NCBI GenBank assembly: GCA_028554795.2
Contig: JAPYKE020000037.1
Coordinates: 4,700,001 to 4,764,000, forward strand
Direction of reading: 5' to 3'
Source of the DNA: Sinohyriopsis cumingii
Taxonomy: Eukaryota > Mollusca > Bivalvia > Unionida > Unionidae
Length of the DNA stretch: 64,000 nucleotides
Position 1 is the stretch's first letter. The number at the start of each line of letters is the position of its first letter. Made by a program: the position numbers and the translations under genes. Below, one piece after another: positions 12,545 to 25,020 of this stretch. A model generated the notes under the pieces. The model was not told where the DNA came from. It did not search any database and saw only the letters and a list, made by a program, of their open reading frames with translations.

Positions 12545-13414
12545 AACCCATGCAGGTATATATCATAGACGCGATTGGTATTCACAATGAGTTAAAGCGA
12601 CATAATTTTTAATCTGGAAAGGGATTTCAAATGCAACATATTATGGGTTAAAGATAAAGACAGTTGTCTTCCATGGGAGCAGGAAATGTAATTTGAGACC
12701 ATATACATCCTTCTTCCAAAATATATAAAGCTTTCTTTTGATACAATGTTATGACTGGTTAAGTCCTTTCAGGTTAAATAGATCAAGGATTACCAGTCAT
12801 TTCAAACACCTCTGCAAACAGCTGTGTCACGTTATGACCTATGCAGATTGTCATGTAAAACAGACTACACATGTAGTCACGATGAAAACTTCATTGTACA
12901 GTTTTCATGTCTGTAGTATATACACTGAAATCATTAAAACAGATGATCTTATTTCTACATTTGCCAGGCCTGAGTATATCCACTGAAATCAGCAAGTGGG
13001 ATAATATTATTTGCATCAAATAAAATGGCACCAGCAATTCTGTTTGCAGCATATGATGACAAAATATAGGATAAGCAGCCTATTATCATAGAGGCAGTGC
13101 TTACTACCTAAAAGCAAGTTGGGAAGCCGAAAAAAAGTATTATCTTAGCAAGGTTAGTGTGGATACGTGACTAAGAGATTGGTTTTATAAAGCTGAGCGA
13201 TGAACAATAGTCCATGGCATATGTAACAAAACAGAAGATGCAACAGTTGAATAAATATATTTTATTCCACCCTACCACGAACAAATGACAAGGAGGTTTC
13301 GAGAATAATCCCAGACTCTAGGTACCAAATCGTCAGTTATAGCACATTTGAAGAAGTGAAATGCTCATTATATAATACAGAGAATGGTTTCCAGTTCCTT
13401 AGAAAGAAAGACAA
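12545..13414. other. Segmental-duplication unique DNA and intergenic sequence
   Basis: Blocks such as ttaaagcgacataattt and cttccatgggagcaggaaat match 47025-47115, and cacgttatgacctatgcaga matches 47456-47472. No gene is seen. From about 13000 on I find no match. Confidence 0.6.
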
Positions 13415-13697
13415 ATTAGTGTGAGTGTAGGTGTGTGTCTGTCTGTAGGTGTGTTTGTGTGCATGATTCGGATTTTTACGTAGCTTTAACAGTTTTCAGG
13501 TCATATTGCTACGATGTCTGCAGTGTGGCAGTTTATAGTGAAGTCTAGCACTAGGGCATCATGCCGCAGACATGTAGCATTAAGTCCCACCCAGTCACAT
13601 TTTATAAGTCTTTGGAATACTCGGCCGGGGTTCGAAACCGCGATTTCCTTCATCCGAGGCGGACGCTATAACCACTTAAGCTATTGAAGCAGTCATC
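13415..13697 (-). repeat. SINE-A copy with internal deletion
   Basis: Minus strand: head, then a direct join from aaagacttataaaatg to the body, dropping roughly 100 bp between the post-head spacer and the central region. The 3' end tgaaaactgttaaagctacg and a degraded GT/CA tail are present. Confidence 0.85.
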
Positions 13698-15224
13698 AAG
13701 ATAAATTAGAAAAAGATAAGTTACATTCATATACATTCTCTAATGAAAGATATGGATCGACAACGGTTATAATCAAATTAATCGAAGTGTGTTCGTTCTT
13801 TATCCCGCAATTATCTTAAATATTTGCGCACATACACACAAACATGGATAGGCACTATTGTGCCCTATCTTACCCTAGCATATACACACACGTATTGGTA
13901 GGCAGTACAGTCCGCTATCTTATCCTAACATAAACAAGCAACATGGGTAGGCAGTACAGACTGCTATCTTATCCCAACATAAACACACAACATGGGTAGG
14001 CAGTACAGACTGCTATCTTATCCCAACATAAACACACAACATGGGTAGGCAGTACAGACTGCTATCTTATCCCAACATAAACACACAACATGGGTAGGCA
14101 GTACAGACTACTATCTTATCCCAACATAAACACATAACATGGGTAGGCAGTACAGACTGCTATCTTATCCCAACATAAACACACAACATGGGTAGGCAGT
14201 ACAGACTGCTATCTTATCCCAACATAAACACACAACATGGGTAGGCAGTACAGTCCGCTATCTTATCCCAACATAAACACACAGCATGGGTAGGCAGTAC
14301 AGACTGCTATCTTATCCCAACATAAACCCACAACATAGGTAGGCAGTACAGACTGCTATCTTATCCCAACATAAACACACAACATGGGTAGGCAGTACAG
14401 TCTCCTATTTTTTTCCTAACATAACCACATACATGGTTATGCAGTACCGTTTGTATGTTATTATATCATATACGCACATGCATGGATAGGTATTAAAGTG
14501 CTCTATCTTATCGTAGCATATACACACATACATCGGAAGGCAGTACAGTTCCCTGTCTCATCATAGCATATACACAAAAACATGGGTAAGTACTATGTCC
14601 TGTCTTAATCTAGCACACAGGCACATTGGTAGGTAATACAGTACGCTGTGTTATCCAACCTATGTACGCAAACATGGGTAGGTAGTAGAGTTCCCTGTCA
14701 TATCCTAACATATACACACACACATGGGCAGATAGTACAGTTCCCTGTATTGTCCTAGCATATACACACATACATGGGTAGAGAGTACATCTCCCTGTCT
14801 TGTCCTAGCGTATAGACGCATACACGGGTCGAAAGTACATCTCCCCGTCTTGTCCTAGCATATACACACATACATGGGTAGAGAGTACATCTCCCTGTCT
14901 TGTCCTAGCGTATAGACGCATACACGGGTCGATAGTACATCTCCCCGTCTTGTCCTAGCATATAAACACATACATGGGTAGGTAGCACTGTTCCCTGTTT
15001 TTTCCAAGCATATACACACCCATGGGTACTTGATACAATTCCCTGACTTTTCCTAGCATATAAACACATACATGGGTATGTAGCTAGTCAACCTATCTAG
15101 TCCGCACATATACAAACATACATGGGTAGTTAGTACAGTTCCCTGTCTTTTCCTAGCATATACACACATACATGGGTAGGTAACTAGGCTCTGTGTCGTT
15201 TGCTAGTATATACACACATGCATT

Positions 15225-15480
15225 GGTTGTTGTTGTTGTTGTTCTAGGGTTTAACGCCGTTTTTCAGCACGAGATAGTCTATACATGGCGGCCAGTATAA
15301 CTGGTGGAGGAAGAACCCTGGAAAACCCAGGGAAGAACCACCGACCCACGAGAAGCTACTGGCTGGCTTTCCCACATGCCCACGCTAGCCGAGCCTTGGA
15401 CTCGAACCCACGCAGACAGAGGTGAGATGACAGTGATCCGGAACGGTGAGCGCTTTAGACCACTCGGCCACTCGGGGCCC
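15225..15480 (-). repeat. SINE-B, full-length, inside the 49-bp array
   Basis: Read on the minus strand: gggccccgagtggccgagtg with box A, gtgggttcgagtccaagg with box B, a body with the twice-used ggttcttcc block, then ggcgttaaaccctagaa and a CAA-repeat tail. The target-site duplication is cacatgcatt (15215-15224 and 15481-15490), an array-unit variant. About 256 bp. This is the reference copy of the family in this window. Confidence 0.95.
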
Positions 15481-16047
15481 CACATGCATTAGTAGATAGT
15501 ACAGTTCCCTGTCTTGTTCCAGCATGCACACACATACATGGGTAGATAGTGCAGCACCCTGTCTTGTCCTATCATATACACACATTCATGGGTAGGTAGA
15601 AAAGTTCCCTGTCTTGTCCTAGCATATACACACATACATGGGTAGATAGATAGGCTTCATGTCTTTTCATAGCATGTACACACATACATGGGTAGATAGT
15701 ACAGCTCCCTCTCTTGTCCTAGCATATACACATATACATATGTAGGTAGTACACTTATCTGTCTTGTCCAAGCATACACACACATACATGGGTAGATAGT
15801 ACAGTTTCCTGTCTCGTCCTAGCATATACACATATATATGGGTAGATAGTACAGCTTCCTGTCTTGTCCTAGGATACAAACGCATACACGGGTAGATAGT
15901 ACAGATCCCTGTCTTGTACTAGCATATACACACATATATGGGTAGGTAGCTAGGCTCCCGATATTGTCCTAGCATATGCACACATCCATGGGTAGATAGT
16001 ACAGTTAACTGTCTTGTCCTAGCATATAAACGCATACATGGGTTACA

Positions 16048-16058
16048 CAGGGCCGGCG

Positions 16059-16094
<36 letters not shown>

Positions 16095-16239
16095 CTGATT
16101 TCAGGGGGCGCATTTTTAAATTTATTTTATTGTTTATAAATTTGGAAAGTGATATTTTCCGGGGGGGGGGGGGGAGCGCGCCAGAGTCTAACCTTGCCTA
16201 GGGCGCCAGATAGTCTGACCGGGTCTGGCACCGGCCCTG
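16048..16239 (+). mobile_element. hAT-type MITE, copy 1
   Basis: A 192-bp non-coding element with terminal inverted repeats: it opens CAGGGCCGGCGCTACC and ends GGTCTGGCACCGGCCCTG. Inside are caaactaggcagccgcctag and a G14 run. No transposase is encoded. Flanks (gggttaca and atcggtag) do not form an 8-bp duplication, unlike copy 2 at 59101, perhaps because the surrounding array rearranged. Class is inferred from the CAGGG ends and copy 2's 8-bp duplication. Confidence 0.88.
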
Positions 16240-16409
16240 ATCGGTAGGTAGTACAGTTCTCTGTCTTGTCCTAGCATATAAACGCATATATGGGTAGATA
16301 GTACAGCTCCCTCTCTTGTCCTAGCATATACACGTAACTATAAGTAGTTAGTACACAACGCTTAGTCTCATCCTAAATAATAAACTGAGAAAGGAGTACA
16401 AACAGTGAG

Positions 16410-16731
16410 ACCGCTCCGGTGGCCAAGTGGTTAGAGCGTCCGCCTCGGATGCGGGAGGTCGTGGGTTCGATCCCCGGCCGGGTCATACCAGAGACTTAAA
16501 AAATGGTACTAACAGCTGCCTCGCTTGGCGCTCAGCATTAAGAGGTTAGTGTTAGGACTGGTCGGCCTGGTGTCAGGATAATGTGACTGGGTGGGACATC
16601 ATGCTACATGTCTGCGGCATGATGCCCCAGTGCTAGACATCACTATAAATGCCACATTGCAGACATCGTAGCGATATGACTGAAAAATTGTTAAAACTAC
16701 GTTAAAAATCAAAATCACATCACATCACATC
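16410..16731 (+). repeat. SINE-A, full-length reference copy
   Basis: A 322-bp tRNA-derived SINE. The head accgctccggtggccaagtg continues through box A, an anticodon-arm-like stem with a 7-base loop ctcggat, and box B (gggttcgatcccc). The body carries ggactggtcggcctggtgtc and gactgggtgggacatcatg. The 3' end is gttaaaactacgttaaaaat followed by a CACAT-type tail. The target-site duplication is acaaacagtgag at 16398-16409 and acaaacggtgag at 16732-16743 (one mismatch). The segmental paralogue at 53112-53123 has the empty site. Confidence 0.96.
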
Positions 16732-16885
16732 ACAAACGGTGAGATGATGTACCAGAAAGATTAGAACCGGCTTTAATCAAGTTTCAGATGTATTAGTTTT
16801 AACTTTATAAAATTCACTCAGTATATCGATAAGTATCTTTTAATGAAATTTATATTTTAAAAAATCAATATGTAATGTCCTTTGG

Positions 16886-17131
16886 TTGTTATTGTTATTG
16901 TGGGGTTTAACGCCATTTTTCAGCACACGATATACATGGCGGCCAGTATTAATGGTGGAGGAAGAACCCGGGAAAACCCCGGAAAGAACCACCGACCCAC
17001 GAGAAGCTACTGGCAAGCTTTCTCACATACCCACATTGGCTGTTTCTGAGACTCGAACCGGCGCAGACAGGTGAGATGGCAGTGATCCGTAACGGAGAGC
17101 GCTTTAGACCACTCAGCCACTCGGGGTCCCT
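16886..17131 (-). repeat. SINE-B, full-length
   Basis: About 246 bp with the family head on the minus strand (gggaccccgagtggctgagt), box B, body and a CAA/TAA-like tail. A perfect 13-bp target-site duplication taatgtcctttgg lies at 16873-16885 and 17132-17144. Both paralogues (46525-46547 and 53365-53383) are uninterrupted at this site. Confidence 0.95.
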
Positions 17132-18106
17132 TAATGTCCTTTGGGATTTTCTTATCATAAAATGATAAATCAGTAATTGTTCGATATTAAATATATTGAT
17201 TTGATGTATTGGATGTTATCTGATTTCATTATGTTAAGCATAAAGATGTAACACACAGCTACCGATCCGCCGTTTTCATATTGTTATTTACACGAATAAA
17301 TGAGCAGACTCGGTAGGTTATTTATTTACATACGAGTTAGTAGTCGGTTACCTTGTATTACGCAAGTTGGTGAGAATGGCCGGGTACCCGACTAGGAATT
17401 TATAATGAATTCCTCTACAATGTGGCGGATGGTTCTAAATAGTCTTTCTCAGTCTGAAAAAAAAAAACGAGTTATGGATAGTCGATTTTCTAAAACGCGT
17501 TTGCAAATGTATCTTTTGTCAAATAAAGTAATCAGTTTTCAGAATTACGCTGCCACGGACACAACATAAGTAGGACTTTATTGTTGAGCAATCATTTTTA
17601 TGCCGTAATGATCTCATTATATGTTGGCTAAAATAAAATATAATTGAATTTAAAGATTATTTTAAGATGTATCTCTTACAGAGGGGATGGAATTACAGTA
17701 ATGGCATTAAAAGAAAGTATAACATAATGCTCAGAGATGTATGACGTGGAACACTTAAATTATACTTATAACATGGAAAAAGAAAAGAAAATAAGCTTTG
17801 TTCTGTTAATTGGCCAACAGGCGTTCATCGTCATTCTGGCCAACCAAGTGTCCATTAAAATTATTGACAGCCAAGCGTACTGCGAGCTGTACAGCAGCTG
17901 AATGATTTTTAAAGTTTAGAACTTGACATAAAAACATCACACACGCTATTTAATAATTACCCCTTTACTCTGCGTCAGTACTAAACACAAGACGAGGTGA
18001 TGGCGGGCTATTTATTGTTATTTTAATATAATCTTACTGCTTCATCACGAAACCTCCTTTAGCACATTCACCTATTTATCAAACAGTGACAACTGTGCTA
18101 TGATGG
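17132..18106. other. Segmental-duplication unique DNA
   Basis: No gene is seen. It matches 53385-53680 and 54490-54660 (for example aatcagttttcagaattacg against 54579-54598). The second copy has an extra ~800 bp between. Confidence 0.6.
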
Positions 18107-18256
18107 TATATTATATTATATTATATTATATTATATTATATTATATCATATTATATTATATTATATTATATTATATTATATTATATTATATTATATTATA
18201 TTATATTATATTATATTATATTATATTATATTATATTATATTATATTATATTATAT
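18107..18256. repeat. (TTATA)n pentanucleotide array
   Basis: About 30 uninterrupted units, with one substitution near 18147. Confidence 0.97.
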
Positions 18257-18319
18257 CTTGTATTGTTATATTATAATGTTTATATATAAACATTCAGTAA
18301 TGTTGCATTAGGGACCAGT

Positions 18320-19717
18320 GTTCATAGACCTTTATTGCTATATATGGATTAGGTTTGGGACCTGTACTAATATAATTTTGTTGGTATATTAACGTTTGGA
18401 TGTACTAATATTAATGTATACTTATGTTAATTTTTGAAAATTTACTGATATAATTGTATTGCTTATTAATGTTGGGACCTGTACTAATATAATTTGTAAT
18501 ACTAACTTTAAATTGGTAACCTGTACTAATATAAGTTTATTGCTATATTATAATTGGGACCTGTACTAGTAAAAGTTTATTGATATGTTAAATTTTGGGA
18601 CCTGTGCTAATAGACGTTTATTGCTATGTTAAATTTGGGACCTACACTAATACAATTTTATTGCTATATTAAATTTGGGACCTGTACTAATAATAAAAGT
18701 CTATAGCTATATTAAATTTGAGACCTGTACTAATATAAGTTTATTGTTATGTTAAATTTGGGACCTGTATTAATAAAAGTTTATTGCTATATTACATTTG
18801 TCACCTGTACTAATAAAAGTTTATTGCTACATTAAATTTGCCACCTGTAATAATAAAAGTTTATTGCTATATTAAATTTGCCACCTGCACTAATAAACGT
18901 TTATTGCTATATTAAATTTGGGACCTGTACTAATAAAAGTCTATTGCTATATTAAATTTGAGACCTGTACTAATATAAGTTTATTGCTATGTTAAATTTT
19001 GGACCTATATTAATAAAAGATTACTGCTATATTAAATTAAGGACCTATACAATTAAACTTTTTCTGCTATATTAAATTTGCCACCTGTAGTAATAAAAGT
19101 TTATTGCTATATTAAATTTGCCACATGTACTAATAAAGTTTGTTGCTATATTATATTCGGGACATGTGCTAATAAAGTTTATTGCTATATTAAATATGGG
19201 ACCTGTACTAGAAGAAGTTTATTGCTATATTACATTTGGGACTTGTACTAATAAACGTTTATTGCTATATTAAATTCGGGACCTATACTAATAACGTTTA
19301 TTGCTATATTAAATTCAGGACCTGTACTAATAAAAGTGTATTGCTATATTAAATTCGGGACCTGTACTAATAAAAGTTTATTGCTATATTAAATTCGGGA
19401 CCTGTACTAATAAAAGTTTATTGTTATATTAAATTTAGGACCTGTACTAATAAACGTTTATTGCTATATTAAATTCGGGACTTGTACTAATACAAGTTTA
19501 TTGCTATATTAAATTTGCCACCTGTACTAAAAAAAGTGTATTGCTATATTACATTTGGGACCTGTACTAATAGAAGTTTATTGCTATATTAAATTTGGGA
19601 CCTGTACTAATAGAAGTTTATTGCTATATTAAATTTAGGACCTGTACGAATAAAATTTTATTGCTATATTAAATTTGGGACCTGTACTAATAAAAGTTTA
19701 TTGCTGTATTAAATTTG
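18320..19717 (+). repeat. 40-bp minisatellite, about 35 units
   Basis: The unit is tattaaatttgggacctgta then ctaataaaagtttattgcta. Units differ mostly by single substitutions (ttgg/ttgc/tcgg before the acctgtact block), and a few are 1-2 bp shorter or longer. Early units (18320-18600) are the most diverged and the right-hand half is the most uniform. No open frame runs through it, since the period is not a multiple of three. Confidence 0.97.
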
Positions 19718-20680
19718 CTCTTGTCTTACTTATATGAGTTTATGGCAGGTAAGTGCTGCTGTAATTGATTAGCACATATCTTGATGTGTTTGCACTCAAA
19801 AGCAGGTCCCTTCATATGCTGAGTAAGGCGTGGCCGTTTCCAGAGTGTAAGACCCCAAGAATATAGAATATTTATGAGATATAAAAAATACAACAAACCG
19901 AGGGCCCGTAGTGGTTGAGGACTGGCTCATATAGCCATCCCTGCCGACACGCACCCCCCTGCCACCTCAATTGAGCCTGCTCATAAGTAATAGACACGTG
20001 CTACGTTTAATCCAGTTAACGTGGCGACAGTATAAAGACAGTTTCTAAATGTTGGTTATACAATATATTTGTTAATGCATCAGTGCTTTTTATGCCCCAC
20101 CCTCATCATTTATGTTACATTTTCAATTATGTTTTTTAATATCTTTAAATACTGACTGGCACATTTTGTTAACTTTCCTATATGTCGGTGATGAACCGTT
20201 ACAGGAAAGAAACACCTATCTAGTTAACTGTATACAGTTATTCTTTCCTTAATAAAGGCACAGTTTTACATATGCTACTTAAGGGGTGTAGCTGGAAAAT
20301 TACATTGGCTAAACAAATGATGTTCAAGGCAGTTCATAGTTACATACTTAAGTCTAAAAGGTTTGCCTGACCATTAATGACGTCTTCATGTTAAGTTTTT
20401 ATATGTCTGGTATAAACATATACCACGCGAGCTAAAGTTAAAAGTCCTTTATTTACTCTCTCCTACTCCATGAGTGCCTCCTACTCCTTGAGTGCCTTCA
20501 TGTAGATAATATTTTTTCTTTTATTTCTTTATTCCTCTTTTGCGGATTTACAAGTATACAGTGACACGTAAACATTTATTAACTACTGACTGACAATATT
20601 AAAATATTTTATTTGCAATTGTTTTAGTTTGTATAGCTCATTAACATGTTTCAATGTTTACAGTATTATCATTAGTCCTA
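19718..20680. other. Intergenic DNA
   Basis: No gene is seen. A small imperfect duplication (ctcctactcc(a/t)tgagtgcct) occurs near 20460-20500. Confidence 0.5.
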
Positions 20681-20979
20681 CTGCTAAGGTGGATCAGTGG
20701 TTAGAGGTAGTGGGTTCGAATCCCGGTCGAATAATACCAAAGACTTAAAACAACGGTACTAACAGCTGCCTCGCTTGGCGTTCAGCATTAAGAGTTTAGT
20801 GTTAGGATTGGTCGGCCTGGTGTCAGGATGGTGTGACAGGGTGGAACCTTATGCTACATGTCTGTGACATGATGCCCCAGTGCTGGACATCACTATAAAC
20901 TGCCACACTGCAGGTATCGTAGCAATATGACTGAAACAATGTTAAAGCTACTTTAAAAATTCAAATCACACTCACACAC
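20681..20979 (+). repeat. SINE-A copy with deleted head segment
   Basis: Box A-like gtggatcagtggttagagg joins almost directly to box B (gtgggttcgaatccc), so the anticodon-arm region is lost. The body is complete, and the tail is ctactttaaaaattcaaatc plus CA. Confidence 0.9.
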
Positions 20980-21241
20980 CTTCATTATTCACATCATTAG
21001 AACAATAATTATTGCCTCATAAGGATAGAGTTCGAAATAAGTTTGTGCTTGTTGCTGAGGCCTCCATGCGTCTTGCTCACTTTGATAACATTTTTAGGGA
21101 ATACATTTGACTTAATTAAACCAATTGAGCAAATACAAACAACGTTCAAAACGTTGAAAACTCTTCATTTATTAGGTCAAGTACTAATTACCTACAGCTA
21201 CATATAAAACAATAAAAACTCAGTCAAATACAGCACATGTG

Positions 21242-21282
<41 letters not shown>

Positions 21283-22277
21283 AGAATTACCTGCTAAAGT
21301 CTCTGGCATTGAGTCTTTGTGAGATTCCAGTATACGCTTTACCTAGGATACATTCACTGAATAAAATATACTGTTGCTTTTGTTTGCGTGTTGTTTGTTT
21401 TTTGTTCTTTTTCTCTCCGTCACCTTCGACGTTTGTATTGTGTGATTTCACATTTTGTCCCCAGCAATCCCAAGTAATGCAATGTCCAGACATTGATGGA
21501 CATTTATAATATTACTGTGACAGTCCCATTGACGTGGGGTCCTACATTAGGTGTCTCGGAGATAGCAAACTCTTTACCTTTGAAACTATATTTAAACCCT
21601 GGTGGATTGTATGGGAGTTAAAATGAGCATGGGGGAAATGGCTAGGCAGTCAGACATAAAAGGTATGTATTAGTACGTGAAAATGGTTCTGCTCCTTTTT
21701 CTTCGCACGTGTTTGATTACCATGCCATTATTTTAAAATCTTAATCCAGGATAACATTCCCGAGAATCTAATTCCTGCCTCAGGGTGTGATATGTGTTCT
21801 ATTCCTAAAGCCTTGTACTGGTACATACAGGTATATACTCACAGCTGCCAATCAAAAAAACAAAAAAACAAAAAAAAAAAAAAAAAACAACAAAAAGAAA
21901 ACAACAGAAAAACAACCAAGGAAAGAGAAATCATTATTATATCTTCGCATGATAAATTTTCCCCGCCTTAAGTCATCTGCTATACAAGAGAATCTAAGTG
22001 TTCCCGCCATAAGTAATCTGGTATACAAGAGAGTGTAAGTGCTTTACAAGATATTTTTATAATCACCATCACCACCGCTGTCAACAACAACAACAACAAC
22101 AACAAATTGGGACTTAAATAAACGGACACACCTTGTTCATACATTCATTTAGCAGTGTGTATATGCGTGTTAAATTATTATGCTCACAATTTTATAGTTA
22201 AAAAGCAAGTTGAAGAAACTTTTTTGTCTCAAGTTATCGGTGTTAGGATTTAAAAACAGGTGTTTATAACAAGTCCT
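20980..22277. other. Intergenic DNA with simple repeats
   Basis: No gene is seen. An AG run lies at 21246-21278 and an A-rich, near-poly(A) stretch at about 21855-21915. A (CAA)n run lies near 22081-22104. Confidence 0.5.
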
Positions 22278-22565
22278 GGATATACTATGCATATACCATA
22301 TTTCCAGGATAATGGCAGAGGATATACTATGTACGTACTAAATTCATAGGATGATGGCAGTGTATACACTATGTACATACTATATTCTTAGAATAACGGC
22401 AAGGGATACACGATGTACATACTATATTTTCAGCATAATGGCAAGGAATACACTGTGCTCTTACCATATTTCAAAGATGACAGGGGATGCACTATGCGAC
22501 ACAAAATGCCCAGGATAATGTAATGGCGGGAAATACACTATGCACACACTATATTCACAGGATAA
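22278..22565 (+). repeat. 41-bp degenerate minisatellite, 7 units
   Basis: Units start ggatatactatg or variants at about 22278, 22319, 22360, 22403, 22445, 22485 and 22530 and contain catactatatt and a gataatggca block. Each differs at many positions, so this is an old array. Confidence 0.85.
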
Positions 22566-22664
22566 TTGACTTGGAAGTTCTTGGCAAACTTGTCTTTAAA
22601 GCAAAATGCTTTATAGATGGATTGCACTAAACCAATTTACCATGACAAATACTTAATAAACAGT

Positions 22665-22759
<95 letters not shown>

Positions 22760-22785
22760 TTCTGTGTGTGTGTGTGTGTGTGTGT
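22665..22785. repeat. (TA)n(TG)n microsatellite
   Basis: About 90 bp of TA, then gcttc and about 22 bp of TG. Confidence 0.97.
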
Positions 22786-22987
22786 TGAATGACTGTTCTC
22801 AGACGAAATTGTGCTATTTTTCCAGTTACACATCTACAAAAGAGTGTTACAGATCGATCGCATTGATTTACTTTTGAAACGAGGAATAATGCTGACGGAT
22901 ATGACGTTTACACAATAAACAAAGATTATTTTCAATTTGTTAAAAAGAAACAACTTAATTTGTATCTTTTAAGCTCAACAATGAATA

Positions 22988-22988
22988 A

Positions 22989-23028
<40 letters not shown>
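22988..23028. repeat. (AAT)n microsatellite
   Basis: Trinucleotide run. Confidence 0.95.
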
Positions 23029-23029
<1 letters not shown>

Positions 23030-23577
23030 TAACAATTGCTGATGTTTTTGATATTACAACGCATAGGAATATCTCATAAAGTTCACAATCGAGTATAAAA
23101 AAAACTAACAGGCAAAACATGCTTTGCTTTCTAGTTTGTTTTTATGTCATCTGCTTGAACTTGTCGTCACACTATAAAATGAATTATTTTATTGGTATAT
23201 CTTAAATCACATGAGATGTAAGGTTATTACATACATCTCACAACTGTACGTACGACACAGAATGTTATTTACGTGAATAGCTACGAAAAAGTGCTCTTTT
23301 ATACAGGAGAAGATACGAGCATCAATTGGTGATATAAATAAAATACACGAAACTGCCAGTCTTTCCTAAAGGCACACAAACTTTCGAACGCAAGCTAGCA
23401 TGCAAACTTTGTGGTATAGGCATGCAATCATTTATAGCGTGGTTCAAACGTGCGTGTATTCTAAGAATGTTGAGCAAACATTCAATTATTCAATGAATGT
23501 AGTCAATGCAAACATCACATGATAAGTCGGTCCATACCTGTTTTATGTGTGTTGTTCCTGCAATTATGAGATTCAGG

Positions 23578-23627
<50 letters not shown>

Positions 23628-24229
23628 CGCGCGCGCAGATTGCTATACTTATGAACCATCTGAACTTGGACTGGATTATGGAAACGTATTTAAATAATCA
23701 CTGAAATAGCATATACACGCTTTACAAGGTTAAAATGTACTCTATTGCTGCTTTCTCTATTACAACGCGCATTTTGGCTATACGACTTGTGACATCCATG
23801 TTCATATTCGCACACTGTGAGTAAGTAGTTAACAATACTTTGCGATTGCTAATGTTGAGCGTAACGTGGCTATGGCACAAGGCATGTTATTAGCACAAGC
23901 CATATCAGTTATAGAAAGAGGCAAGAAACAAAATACAACTCGCTATGCGGTATTTAAGTCATGCTCATGAACGGTGAAGAGATATCTAAAAATCGTTAAG
24001 TATTATTCATCATTCAAACAGACTTATAAAGTTACAAAATTATTTCATTCTTCAGATGTTTCGTGTTGCGAGGATTGCATTTATGTGAGGAACAACTGTA
24101 TTTATTAATGTGACAGGATGTATATTGTAAAGCTAATTCCTCATTAAATATATCTATTTAAAAACAAAGACGACCCCCCCCCCGCCTGCTTTCTTACTTT
24201 TGTGCACTCTTAAATACACATACACTGAT

Positions 24230-24269
<40 letters not shown>

Positions 24270-24274
24270 CGATT
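23029..24274. other. Intergenic DNA with simple repeats
   Basis: No gene is seen. It holds CA then CG repeats at 23579-23637, a C9 run near 24175 and a CT run at 24234-24262. Confidence 0.5.
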
Positions 24275-25020
24275 CAATCGTCTGAAGCTAGGTAGAAAAG
24301 ATCGAAAACCAGCAAGCTTTTTTAAATTGAAAATAAAATTGATTTACCAAGAATAAAAAAGCGAAAATTTGAAACGAACCCACGGTATTGTGAACTAAAT
24401 CAAAAATAGTCCTAAACGTTCTATCACAAGTCCAAATGTATGAAGTTCCAATTGAATTCCAGTGGTATTCCAAATAAATTCAATATTGAATGTGTTGATG
24501 TATCTGTAGTTTCTAATGTGCTAATGTGCCAGTGGCGTGTAGTGTAATGATGTGCAAATAGTCTTTTGATTTATCACAATAATATAATCCAAAAATGTCC
24601 TTGTCTAAATTCAATATAATTCCAAATTAATGTTCCAGCCCGAAAATATTATTAATCACTTTGTAATTTACAGAACAAAAAGACTGATTCTGATTCAGAT
24701 GTTAAGCCAGGATTTGGTAGTTTTTGAATAAATTAAGGTTATATACCCCTCTACTTGACCAAGGCTGCAATTACTATTTTCTGAAAATGTTCTGCCTCGT
24801 AAAGGAATCTTCCATTTTAGAAGATTATAAGGTCAGAATCCAGACTGTGTTTTAACTCAAATTTAGGTAAACATGTTTACATTAATATTGATCTGAATAT
24901 TTAATCCACAATCATATATAAATTGTCTGCTGTTGTTTAAAAAGCAAATGTTACTGTCAGGTACACTATGAACTTGATTTTTGACAAGGTCAAGTACATA
25001 CAAACATATATACATTTCAC
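24275..25020 (+). repeat. R1 dispersed repeat copy
   Basis: It has the same ordered blocks as the other copies: agatcgaaaaccagcaagc at the left, gttctatcacaagtcc, atcacaataatataatccaa, cactttgtaatttac, aagactgattctgattcaga, then gatctgaatatttaatccac and a right part ending near tcaagtacatacaaacatat. About 745 bp. No coding capacity is seen. Confidence 0.8.

Larger units (their letters stand above)
13826..16385 (+). repeat. 49-bp minisatellite, about 40 units, in two sub-arrays
   Basis: Units contain catgggtaggcagtacag, ctgctatcttatcccaac and ataaacacac. In 13930-14400 the units are nearly identical at a period of 49 bp. From 14440 to 16385 they are diverged, typically acatgggtagatagtacag followed by ttccctgtcttgtcctagc and atatacacac. 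At 14761-14960 two units form a 100-bp dimer that is repeated almost exactly. A SINE-B (15225) and a hAT MITE (16048) interrupt the array. The paralogous position near 53054-53085 has only about one recognisable unit. Confidence 0.95.

Noticed and set aside
15385-15480. A second tRNA gene-like region on the minus strand
   Set aside because: It is the head of SINE-B, repeated at 16886, 27336 and 44384.
16410-16500. A tRNA gene-like fold with box A and box B
   Set aside because: It is the head of SINE-A: it lacks a closing acceptor stem and is followed by the shared SINE body and target-site duplications.
13826-19717. CRISPR-like regular arrays
   Set aside because: Units are contiguous with no unique spacers and the genome is eukaryotic; these are minisatellites.
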